Of a stretch of DNA of 64,000 nucleotides, positions 49,501 to 60,872 are shown piece after piece; position 1 is the stretch's first letter, and every line of letters starts with the position of its first letter. Below the pieces are notes generated by a model. The model worked only from the letters and a program-made list of their open reading frames with translations. It had not been told where the DNA came from and ran no database searches. The stretch comes from Nomia melanderi (Eukaryota; Arthropoda; Insecta; Hymenoptera; Halictidae), in the NCBI RefSeq assembly GCF_051020985.1, contig NW_027475160.1, positions 434,001 through 498,000 of the forward strand, in the 5' to 3' direction. The position numbers and the translations under genes were made by a program.

Positions 49501-51250
49501 GATAGCGCAATAAATCAAAGTGCATTGTCTGTAGGAGGCACTGGCGAATGAATCTGTGCAGCAGGAACGACCTCGGGTCACCAGGGGCCGAGAAAATTAC
49601 AGATATTCGGAATCCGTCACCCAAGGTCATGTAAAAATCCAGCATATATCTGGTGATATGTCGGGTGCTATTACAGACAGCGCAATAAATCAAAGTGCAT
49701 TGTCTGTAGGAGGCCTTGGCGCATGAATCTGTGCAGCGGGAACGACCTCGGACCACCAGGGGCCGAGAAAACCACCGTCTCATGGGGCCGGAATGTCAGG
49801 GTCAGGGAAAAATCCAATATATATCTGGTGATATCTTGGGTGCTATTAGAGACAGCGCGATAAATCAAAGTGCAATGTCTGAAGGAGGCACTGGCGAATG
49901 AATCTGTGCAGCGGGATCGACCTCGGACCACCAGGGGCCGAGAAAACCACCGTCTCATGGGGCCGGACACTCATGGTCAGGGAAAAATCCAATATATATC
50001 TGGTGATATCTCGGGTGCTATTACAGATAGCGCAATAAATCAAAGTGCATTGTCTGTAGGAGGCCCTGGCGCATGAATCTGTGCAGCGGGAACGACCTCG
50101 GACCACCAGGGGCCGAGAAAACCACCGACACATGGGGCCGGACACTCAGGGTCGGGGAAAAATTCAATATATATCTGGTGATATCTCGGGTGCTGTTACA
50201 GATAGCACACTAAACCAAAGTGCATTGTCTGTAGGAGGCCCTGGCGCATGAATCTGTGCAGCGGGATCGACCTCGCACCACCAGGGGCCGAGAAATCCAT
50301 CGACACATGCGGTCGGACACCCAGGGTCAGCGAAAAATCCAATATATATCTGGTGATATCTCGGGTGCTGTTACAGATAGCGCAATAAATGAAAGTGCAT
50401 TGTCTGTAGGAGGCACTGGCGCATGAATCTGTACAGCGGCAACGACCTCGGACCACCAGGGGCCGAGAAAACCACCGTCTCATGGGGCCGGAATGTCAGG
50501 GTCAGGGAAAAATCCAATATATATCTGGTGATATCTCGGGTGCTATTACAGATAGCGCAATAAATCAAAGTGCATTGTCTGCAGGAGGCCCTAGCGCATG
50601 AATCTGTGCAGCGGGAACGACATCGGACCACCAGGGGCCGAGAAAACCACCGTCTCATGGGGTCGAACTGTCAGGGTCAGGGAAAAATCCAATATATATC
50701 TGGTGATATCTCGGGTGCTATTAGAGATAGCGCAATAAATCAAAGTCAATTATCTGTAGGAGGCCCTGGCGCATGAATGTGTGCAGCAGGATCGACCTCG
50801 GACCACGAGGGACCGAGAAAACCACCGACACATGGGGCCGGACACTCAGGGTCGGGGAAAAATCCAATATATATCTGGTGATATCTCGGGTGCTATTACA
50901 GATTGCGCAATAAATCAAAGTGCATTATCTGTAGGAGGCCCTGGCGCATGAATCTGGGCAGCGGGATCGACCTCGGACCGCCAGGGGCCGAGAAAACCAC
51001 CGTATCATGGGGTCGAACTGTCAGGGTCAGGGAAAAATCCAATATATATCTGGTGATATCTCGGGTGCTATTACAAATAGCGCAATAAATCAAAGTGCAT
51101 TGTCTGCAGGAGGCCCTAGCGCATGACTCTGTGCAGCGGGAACGACCTCGGACCCCCAGGGGCCGAGAAAACTGCCGTCTCATGGGGCCGGACATTCAGG
51201 GTCATGGATAAATCCAATATATATCTGGTGATATCTCAGGTGCTATTAGA
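49501..51250. repeat. Domain D HOR interval 3 (10 monomers)
   Basis: P(49501), 49676, 49851 (GACAGCGCGAT core), 50026 (CCGACACATGGGG), 50201 (GATAGCACACTAAACC), 50376, 50551, 50726 (GTCAATTATCTG), 50901 (GATTGCGCAATAAATC) and 51076 (GCGCATGACTCTG). Confidence 0.84.
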
Positions 51251-52650
51251 GATAGCGCAATAAATCAAAGTGCAATGTCTGTAGGAGGCACTGGCGAATG
51301 AATCTGTGCAGCCGGAACTACCTCGGACCACCAGGGGCCGAGAAAATTACAGATATCCGGAATCCGTCACCCAAGGTCATGTAAAAATCCAGCATATATC
51401 TGGTGATATCTCGGGTGCTATTAGAGATGGCGCAGTAAATCAAAGTGCATTGTCTGTAGGAGGACCTGGCGCATGAATCTGTGCAGCGGCAACGACCTCG
51501 GACCACCAGGGGCCGAGAAAACCACCGTCTCATGGGGCCGGAATGTCAGGGTCAGGGAAAAATCCAATATATATCTGGTGATATCTTGGGTGCTATTAGA
51601 GACAGCGCGATAAATCAAAGTGCAATGTCTGAAGGAGGCACTGGCGTATGAATCTGTGCAGCGGGATCGACCTCGGACCACCAGGGGCCGAGAAAACCAC
51701 CGTCTCATGGGGCCGGACACTCATGGTCAGGGAAAAATCCAATATATATCTGGTGATATCTCGGGTGCTATTACAGATAGCGCAATAAATCAAAGTGCAT
51801 TGTCTGTAGGAGGCCCTGGCGCATGAATCTGTGCAGCGGGAACGACCTCGGACCACCAGGGGCCGAGAAAACCACCGACACATGGGGCCGGACACTCAGG
51901 GTCGGGGAAAAATTCAATATATATCTGGTGATATCTCGGGTGCTGTTACAGATAGCACACTAAACCAAAGTGCATTGTCTGTAGGAGGCCCTGGCGCATG
52001 AATCTGTGCAGCGGGATCGACCTCGCACCACCAGGGGCCGAGAAATCCATCGACACATGCGGTCGGACACCCAGGGTCAGGGAAAAATCCAATATATATC
52101 TGGTGATATCTCGGGTGCTATTAGAGATAGCGCAATAAATCAAAGTCAATTATCTGTAGGAGGCCCTGGCGCATGAATGTGTGCAGCAGGATCGACCTCG
52201 GACCACGAGGGACCGAGAAAACCACCGACACATGGGGCCGGACACTCAGGGTCGGGGAAAAATCCAATATATATCTGGTGATATCTCGGGTGCTATTACA
52301 GATTGCGCAATAAATCAAAGTGCATTATCTGTAGGAGGCCCTGGCGCATGAATCTGGGCAGCGGGATCGACCTCGGACCGCCAGGGGCCGAGAAAACCAC
52401 CGTATCATGGGGTCGAACTGTCAGGGTCAGGGAAAAATCCAATATATATCTGGTGATATCTCGGGTGCTATTACAAATAGCGCAATAAATCAAAGTGCAT
52501 TGTCTGCAGGAGGCCCTAGCGCATGACTCTGTGCAGCGGGAACGACCTCGGACCCCCAGTGGCCGAGAAAACTGCCGTCTCATGGGGCCGGACATTCAGG
52601 GTCATGGATAAATCCAATATATATCTGGTGATATCTCGGGTGCTATTAGA
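51251..52650. repeat. Domain D HOR interval 4 (8 monomers)
   Basis: P(51251), 51426, 51601, 51776, 51951 (hybrid), 52126, 52301 and 52476, in the order of interval 3 minus the equivalents of 50,376 and 50,551. Confidence 0.84.
51951..52125. repeat. Hybrid monomer that explains a two-monomer deletion
   Basis: It starts and continues as the 50,201 type (GATAGCACACTAAACC, CATGCGGTCGGACACCC) but ends GGTCAGGGAAAAATCC like 50,551, not GGTCAGCGAAAAATCC like 50,201. Crossover inside CAGGGTCAG of two out-of-register monomers would remove exactly the two missing units. Confidence 0.75.
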
Positions 52651-54575
52651 GATAGCGCAATAAATCAAAGTGCAATGTCTGTAGGAGGCACTGGCGAATG
52701 AATCTGTGCAGCCGGAACGACCTCGGAACACCAGGGGCCGAGAAAATTACAGATATCCGGAATCCGTCACCCAAGGTCATGTAAAAATCCAGCATATATC
52801 TGGTGATATCTCGGGTGCTATTACAGATGGCGCATTAAATCAAAGTGCATTGTCTGTAGGAGGACCTGGCGCATGAATCTGTGCAGCGGGAACGACCTCG
52901 GACCACCAGGGGCCGAGAAAACCACCGTCTCATGGGGCCGGAATGTCAGGGTCAGGGAAAAATCCAATATATATCTGGTGATATCTTGGGTGCTATTAGA
53001 GACAGCGCGATAAATCAAAGTGCAATGTCTGTAGGAGGCACTGGCGAATGAATCTGTGCAGCGGGATCGACCTCGGACCACCAGGGGCCGAGAAAACCAC
53101 CGTCTCATGGGGCCGGACACTCATGGTCAGGGAAAAATCCAATATATATCTGGTGGTATCTCGGGTGCTATTACAGATAGCGCAATAAATCAAAGTGCAT
53201 TGTCTGTAGGAGGCCCTGGCGCATGAATCTGTGCAGCGGGAACGACCTCGGACCACCAGGGGCCGAGAAAACCACCGACACGTGGGGCCGGACACTCAGG
53301 GTCGGGGAAAAATTCAATATATATCTGGTGATATCTCGGGTGCTGTTACAGATAGCACACTAAACCAAAGTGCATTGTCTGTAGGAGGCCCTGGCGCATG
53401 AATCTGTGCTGCGGGATCGACCTCGGACCACCAGGGGCCGAGAAATCCATCGACACATGCGGTCGGACACCCAGGGTCAGCGAAAAATCCAATATATATC
53501 TGGTGATATCTCGGGTGCTGTTACAGATAGCGCAATAAATCAAAGTGCATTGTCTGTAGGAGGCACTGGCGCATGAATCTGTACAGCGGCAACGACCTCG
53601 GACCACCAGGGGCCGAGAAAACCACCGTCTCATGGGGCCGGAATGTCAGGGTCAGGGAAAAACCCAATATATATCTGGTGATATCTCGGGTGCTATTACA
53701 GATAGCGCAATAAATCATAGTCAATTATCTGTAGGAGGCCCTGGCGCATGAATGTGTGCAGCAGGATCGACCTCGGACCACGAGGGACCGAGAAGACCAC
53801 CGACACATGGGGCCGGACACTCAGGGTCGGGGAAAAATCCAATATATATCTGGTGATATCTCGGGTGCTATTACAGATAGCGCAATAAATCAAAGTGCAT
53901 TATCTGTAGGAGGCCCTGGCGCATGAATCTGTGCAGCGGGAACGACCTCGGACCCCCAGGGGTCGAGAAAACCACCGTCTCATGGGGCCGGACACTCAGG
54001 GTCAGGGGAAAATCCAATATATATATGTTGATATCTCGGGTGCTATTACAGATAGCGCAATAAATCAAAGTGCACTGTCTGTAGGAGGCCCTGGCGCATG
54101 AATCTGGGCAGCGGGATCGACCTCGGACCACCAGGGGCCGAGAAAACCACCGTCTCATGGGGTCGAACACTCAGGGTTAAGGAAAAATCCAATATATATC
54201 TGGTGATATCTCGGGTGCTATAATAGATAGCACAATAAATCAAAATGCATTGTCTGTAGGAGGCCATGGCGCATGAATCTGTGCAGCGGGATCTACCTCG
54301 GACCACCAGGGGCCGAGAAAACCACCGTCTCATGGGGCCGGACACTCAGGTTCATGGAAAAATCCAATATATATCAGGTGATATCTCGGGTGCTATTATA
54401 GATAGCGCAATAAATCAAAATGCATTGTCTGTAGGAGGCCCAGGCGCATGAATCTGTGCAGCGGGATCTACCTCTGACCACCAGGTGCCGAGAAAATCAC
54501 CGTCTCATGGGGCCGGACTGTCAGGGTCAGGGAAAAATCCAATATATATCTGGTGATATCTCGGGTGCTATTAGA
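52651..54575. repeat. Domain D HOR interval 5 (11 monomers, leaving domain D)
   Basis: P(52651), 52826, 53001, 53176, 53351, 53526, 53701 and 53876 follow the domain D order. They are followed by 54051, 54226 (CTATAATAGATAGCAC) and 54401 (AAAATGCATTG), which belong to the composite units further right. Confidence 0.8.
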
Positions 54576-54925
54576 GATAGCGCAATAAATCAAAGTGAAT
54601 TATCTGCGGGAGGCCCTGGCGCATGAATCTGTGCAGCGGGAACTACCTCGGACCACCGGGGGCCGAGAAAATCACCGTCTCATGGGGTCGGACACACAGG
54701 GTCAGGGAAAAATCCAATATAAATCTGGTGATATCTCGGCTGCTCTTACAGATAGCGCTCTAAATCGAAGTGCATTGTCTGTAGGAGGCCCTGGCGCCTG
54801 TATCCGTGCAGCGGGATCGACCTCGGACCAACAGGGGACAAGAAAATCACCGACTCATGGGGCCGGACTGTCAGGGTCAGGGAAAAATCCAATATGTATC
54901 TGGTGATATCTCGGGTGCTATTAGA

Positions 54926-55101
54926 GATAGCGCAATAAATCAAAGTCAATTATCTGTAGGAGGCCCTGGCGCATGAATGTGTGCAGCAGGATCGACCTCG
55001 GACCACCAGGGGGCCGAGAAAACCACCGTCTCATGGGGCCGGACTGTCAGGGTCAGGGAAAAATCCATTATATATCTGGTGATATCTCTTGTGCTATTAG
55101 A
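54926..55101. repeat. D-to-A junction monomer (176 bp hybrid)
   Basis: The first half is domain D (GTCAATTATCTGTAGG, GAATGTGTGCAGC). The second half is domain A type H (GGACTGTCAGGG, CCATTATATATCTGG, CTCTTGTGC). The middle has an extra G (CCAGGGGGCCGAG). At 58,600-58,951 and 61,048-61,399 two monomers with the same extra G stand here, so this copy looks like their fusion, with loss of 176 bp. Confidence 0.8.
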
Positions 55102-56639
55102 GATAGCGCACTAAATCGAAGTGCATTGTCTGCAGGAAGCCTTCGCCCATTATTCTGTGCAGCGGGAATGACCTCGGACCACCAGGGGCCGAGAAAACCA
55201 CCGTCTGATGGTGCCGGACACTCAGGGTCAGTGAAAAATCCAATATATATCTGGTGATATCTCGGGTGCTATTACAGATAGCGCAATAAATCAAAGTGCA
55301 TTGTCTGTAGTAGTCCCTGCCGCATGAATCTGTATAGCGGGAACGACCTCGGACCACCAGGGGCCGAGAAAACCACCGTCTCATGGGGCCGGACACTCAG
55401 GGTCAGGGAAAAATCCTATTTATCTTGTGATATCTCGGGTGCTATTACAGATAGCGCAATAAATCAAAGTGCATTGTCTGTAGGAGGCCCTGGCGCATGC
55501 ATCTGGCCAGCGGGAACGACCTCGGACCACCAGGGGCCGAGAAAACCACCGTCTCATGGGGCCGGACACTCAGGGTCAGGGGAAAATCCAATATATATCT
55601 GGTGATATCTCGGGTGCTATTACAGATAGCGCAATAAATCAAAGTGCATTCTCTGTAGGAGGCCCTGGCGCATGCATGTGTGCAGCGGGAACGACCTCGG
55701 ACCACCAGGGGCCGAGAAAACCACCGTCTCATGGGGCCGGACACTCAGGGTCAGGGAAAAAGCCAATATATATCTGGTGATATCTCGGGTGCTATTAGAG
55801 ATAGCGCAATAAATCAAAGTGCATTGTCTGTAGGAGTCCCTGGCGCACGAATCTGTGCAGCGGGAACGACTTCGGACTACCAGGGGCCGAGAAAACCACC
55901 GTCTCCTGGGGCCGGACACTCAGGGTCAGGGAAAAATCCAATATATATCTGGTGATATCTCGGGTGCTATTACAGATAGCGCAATAAATCAAAGTGCATT
56001 CTCTGTAGGAGGTCCTGGCGCATGAATCTGTGCACCGGGAACGACCTCGGACCACCAGGGGCCGAGAAAACCACAGTCTCATGGGGCCGGACACTCAGGG
56101 TCAGGGGAAAATCCAATATATATCTGGTGATATCTCGGGTGCTATTAGAGATAGCGCAATAAACCAAAGTGAATTATCTGCAGGAGGCCCTGGCGCATGA
56201 ATCTGTACAGAGGGAACAACCTCGGACCACCAGGGGCCGAGAAAACCACCGTCTCATGTGGCCGGACACTCAGGGTCAGGGGAAAATCCAATATATATCT
56301 GGTGATATCTCGGGTGCTATTAGAGATAGCGCAATAAACCAAAGTGAATTATCTGCAGGAGGCCCTCGCGCATGCATCTGTGCAGCAGGAACGACCTCGG
56401 ACCACAAGGGGCCGACAAAACCATCGTCTCATGGTGCCGGACACTCAGGGTCAGGGAAAAATCCAATATATATCTGGTGATATCTCGGGTGCTATTAGAG
56501 ATAGCGCAACAAACCAAAGTGAATTATCTGCAGGAGGCCCTCGCGCATGCATCTGTGCAGCAGGAACGACCTCGGACCACCAGGGGCCGACAAAACCACC
56601 GTCTGATGGGGCCGGACACTCAGGGTCAGGGAAAAATCC

Positions 56640-56700
56640 AATATATATCTGGTGATATCTGGGGTGCTATTAGAGATAGCGCAATAAATCAAAGTGCATT
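56640..56700. other. A-to-D junction 1
   Basis: Type Z (56,500-56,674, with GATATCTGGGG near its end) is followed by a domain D monomer with GGCCCTAGCGCATGACTCTG instead of type A1. Elsewhere on the right side (60,000 and 62,798) the same Z variant is followed by A1. Confidence 0.8.
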
Positions 56701-57549
56701 GTCTGCAGGAGGCCCTAGCGCATGACTCTGTGCAGCGGGAACGACCTCGGACCCCCAGGGGCCGAGAAAACTGCCGTCTCATGGGGCCGGACATTCAGGG
56801 TCATGGATAAATCCAATATATATCTGGTGATATCTCGGGTGCTATTAGAGATAGCGCAATAAATCAAAGTGCAATGTCTGTAGGAGGCACTGGCGAATGA
56901 ATCTGTGCAGCCGGAACGACCTCGGAACACCAGGGGCCGAGAAAATTACAGATATCCGGAATCCGTCACCCAAGATCATGTAAAAATCCAGCATATATCT
57001 GGTGATATCTCGGGTGCTATTACAGATGGCGCATTAAATCAAAGTGCATTGTCTGTAGGAGGACCTGGCGCATGAATCTGTGCAGCGGGAACGACCTCGG
57101 ACCACCAGGGGCCGAGAAAACCACCGTCTCATGGGGCCGGAATGTCAGGGTCAGGGAAAAATCCAATATATATCTGGTGATATCTTGGGTGCTATTAGAG
57201 ACAGCGCGATAAATCAAAGTGCAATGTCTGTAGGAGGCACTGGCGAATGAATCTGTGCAGCGGGATCGACCTCGGACCACCAGGGGCCGAGAAAACCACC
57301 GTCTCATGGGGCCGGACACTCATGGTCAGGGAAAAATCCAATATATATCTGGTGATATCTCGGGTGCTATTACAGATAGCGCAATAAATCAAAGTGCATT
57401 GTCTGTAGGAGGCCCTGGCGCATGAATCTGTGCAGCGGGAACGACCTCGGACCACCAGGGGCCGAGAAAACCACCGACACGTGGGGCCGGACACTCAGGG
57501 TCGGGGAAAAATTCAATATATATCTGGTGATATCTCGGGTGCTGTTACA

Positions 57550-57724
57550 GATAGCACACTAAACCAAAGTGCATTGTCTGTAGGAGGCCCTGGCGCATGA
57601 ATCTGTACAGCGGCAACGACCTCGGACCACCAGGGGCCGAGAAAACCACCGTCTCATGGGGCCGGAATGTCAGGGTCAGGGAAAAATCCAATATATATCT
57701 GGTGATATCTCGGGTGCTATTACA
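57550..57724. repeat. Hybrid monomer 53,351/53,526 type
   Basis: It starts GATAGCACACTAAACC like 53,351, then has CTGTACAGCGGCAACG and GGCCGGAATGTC like 53,526. One monomer is missing relative to domain D order. Confidence 0.78.
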
Positions 57725-58249
57725 GATAGCGCAATAAATCAAAGTGCATTCTCTGTAGGAGGCCCTGGCGCATGAATCTGGGCAGCGGGATCGACCTCGG
57801 ACCACCAGGGGCCGAGAAAACCACCGTCTCATGGGGTCGAACACTCAGGTTTAAGGAAAAATCCAATATATATCTGGTGATATCTCGGGTGCTATAATAG
57901 ATAGCACAATAAATCAAAATGCATTGTCTGTAGGAGGCCATGGCGCATGAATCTGTGCAGCGGGATCTACCTCGGACCACCAGGGGCCGAGAAAACCACC
58001 GTCTCATGGGGCCGGACACTCAGGTTCAGGGAAAAATCCAATATATATCAGGTGATATCTCGGGTGCTATTATAGATAGCGCAATAAATCAAAATGCATT
58101 GTCTGTAGGAGGCCCTGGCGCATGAATCTGTGCAGCGGGATCTACCTCTGACCACCAGGTGCCTAGAAAATCACCGTCTCATGGGGCCGGACTGTCAGGG
58201 TCAGGGAAAAATCCAATATATATCTGGTGATATCTCGGGTGCTATTAGA

Positions 58250-60697
58250 GATAGCGCAATAAATCAAAGTGAATTATCTGCGGGAGGCCCTGGCGCATGA
58301 ATCTGTGCAGCGGGAACTACCTCGGACCACCGGGGGCCGAGAAAATCACCGTCTCATGGGGTCGGACACACAGGGTCAGGGAAAAATCCAATATAAATCT
58401 GGTGATATCTCGGCTGCTCTTACAGATAGCGCTCTAAATCGAAGTGCATTGTCTGTAGGAGGCCCTGGCGCCTGTATCCGTGCAGCGGGATCGACCTCGG
58501 ACCAACAGGGGACAAGAAAATCAACGACTCATGGGGCCGGACTGTCAGGGTCAGGGAAAAATCCAATATGTATCTGGTGATATCTCGGGTGCTATTAGAG
58601 ATAGCGCAATAAATCAAAGTCAATTATCTGTAGGAGGCCCTGGCGCATGAATGTGTGCAGCAGGATCGACCTCGGACCACCAGGGGGCCGAGAAAACCAC
58701 CGTCTCATGGGACCGTACACTCAGGGTCAGGGAAAAATCCAATATATATCTGGTAATATCGCGGGTGCTATTAGAGATAGGGCAATAAGCCAAAGTGAAT
58801 TATCTGCAGGAGGCCCTGGCGCATGCATCTGTGCAGCGGGAACGACCTCGGACCACCAGGGGGCCGAGAAAACCACCGTCTCATGGGGCCGGACTGTCAG
58901 GGTCAGGGAAAAATCCATTATATATCTGGTGATATCTCTTGTGCTATTAGAGATAGCGCACTAAATCGAAGTGCATTGTCTGCAGGAAGCCTTCGCCCAT
59001 TATTCTGTGCAGCGGGAATGACCTCGGACCACCAGGGGCCGAGAAAACCACCGTCTGATGGTGCCGGACACTCAGGGTCAGTGAAAAATCCAATATATAT
59101 CTGGTGATATCTCGGGTGCTATTACAGATAGCGCAATAAATCAAAGTGCATTGTCTGTAGTAGTCCCTGCCGCATGAATCTGTATAGCGGGAACGACCTC
59201 GGACCACCAGGGGCCGAGAAAACCACCGTCTCATGGGGCCGGACACTCAGGGTCAGGGAAAAATCCTATTTATCTTGTGATATCTCGGGTGCTATTACAG
59301 ATAGCGCAATAAATCAAAGTGCATTGTCTGTAGGAGGCCCTGGCGCATGCATCTGGCCAGCGGGAACGACCTCGGACCACCAGGGGCCGAGAAAACCACC
59401 GTCTCATGGGGCCGGACACTCAGGGTCAGGGGAAAATCCAATATATATCTGGTGATATCTCGGGTGCTATTACAGATAGCGCAATAAATCAAAGTGCATT
59501 GTCTGTAGGAGTCCCTGGCGCACGAGTCTGTGCAGCGGGAACGACTTCGGACTACCAGGGGCCGAGAAAACCACCGTCTCATGGGGCCGGACACTCAGGG
59601 TCAGGGAAAAATCCAATATATATCTGGTGATATCTCGGGTGCTATTAGAGATAGCGCAATAAACCAAAGTGAATTATCTGCAGGAGGCCCTCGCGCATGC
59701 ATCTGTGCAGCAGGAACGACCTCGGACCACAAGGGGCCGACAAAACCATCGTCTCATGGGGCCGGACACTCAGGGTCAGGGAAAAATCCAATATATATCT
59801 GGTGATATCTCGGGTGCTATTAGAGATAGCGCAACAAACCAAAGTGAATTATCTGCAGGAGGCCCTCGCGCATGCATCTGTGCAGCAGGAACGACCTCGG
59901 ACCACCAGGGGCCGACAAAACCACCGTCTGATGGGGCCGGACACTCAGGGTCAGGGAAAAATCCAATATATATCTGGTGATATCTGGGGTGCTATTAGAG
60001 ATAGCGCAATAAACCAATGTGAATTATCTGCAGGAGGCCCTGGCGTATGAATCTGTGCAGCGGGAACGACCTCGGACAACCAGGGTCCGAGAAAACCACC
60101 GTCTCATGGGGCCGGACACGCTGGGTCAGGGAAAAATCCTATATATATCTGGTGATATCTCGGGTGCTATTACAGATAGCGCAATAAATCAAAGTGCATT
60201 GTCTGCATTATGCCCTGGCGCATGAATCTGTGAAGCGGGAACGACCTCGGACCACCAGGGGCCAAGAAAACCACAGTCTCATGGGGCCGGACACTCAGGG
60301 TCAGGGAAAAATCCAATATATATCTGGTGATATCTCGGGTGCTATTACAGATAGCGCAATAAATCAAAGTGCATTGTCTGTTGGAGTCCCTGGCGCATGA
60401 ATCTGTGTAGCGGGAACGACCTCGGACCACCAGGGGCCGAGAAAACCGCCGTCTCATGGGGCAGGACACTCAGGGTCAGGGAAAAATCCAATTTATCTTG
60501 TGATATCTCGGGTGCTATTACAGATAGCGCAATAAATCAAAGTGCATTGTCTGTAGGAGGCCATGGCGCATGCATCTGGCCAGCGGGAACGACCTCGGAC
60601 CACCAGGGGCCGAGAAAACCACCGTCTCATGGGGCTGGACACTCCGGGTCAGGGAAAAAGCCAATATATATCTGGTGATATCTCGGGTGCTATTAGA
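58250..60697. repeat. Composite D/A unit 2 (14 monomers, 2,448 bp)
   Basis: 58250, 58425, 58600 (176), 58776 (176), I(58952) S(59127) T(59300) V(59475) Y(59650) Z(59825) A1(60000) B1(60175) C1(60350) D1(60523). U, W and X are missing. V has the GCGCACGAGTC allele shared only with 62,098. Confidence 0.86.
59475..59649. repeat. Shortened-order monomer V/W or V/X hybrid
   Basis: It starts as V (GGAGTCCCTGGCGCACGAG, GACTTCGG) but has CTCATGGGG, not the V mark CTCCTGGGG, and the next monomer is Y. The W and X positions are skipped, as expected if the second half comes from a later monomer. Confidence 0.65.
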
Positions 60698-60872
60698 GAT
60701 AGCGCAATAAATCAAGGTGCATTGTCTGTAGGTGGTCCTGGCGCATGAATCTGTGCAGCGGGAACTACCTCGGACCACCGGGGGCCGAGAAAATCACCGT
60801 CTCATGGGGTCGGACACACAGGGTCAGGGAAAAATCCAATATAAATCTGGTGATATCTCGGCTGCTCTTACA
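60698..60872. repeat. A-to-D junction 2 (E1/D hybrid monomer)
   Basis: It starts as E1 (CAAGGTGCATTG, GGTGGTCCTGG) and switches within shared GCATGAATCTGTGCAGC to the 58,250 type (GGGAACTACCTCGG, CCACCGGGGGCC, GGACACACAGGG). This is a different breakpoint from the junction at 56,67x. Confidence 0.82.

Larger units (their letters stand above)
54576..58249. repeat. Composite D/A unit 1 (21 monomers, 3,674 bp)
   Basis: 54576, 54751 (GATAGCGCTCTAAATC), 54926 (D-to-A hybrid), then domain A types I(55102) S(55277) T U V W X Y(56325) Z(56500), then domain D types 56675, 56850 (P), 57025, 57200, 57375, 57550 (hybrid), 57725, 57900 and 58075. The D-type part 56,675-57,549 matches 52,476-53,350 at an offset of 4,199. 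Confidence 0.86.
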
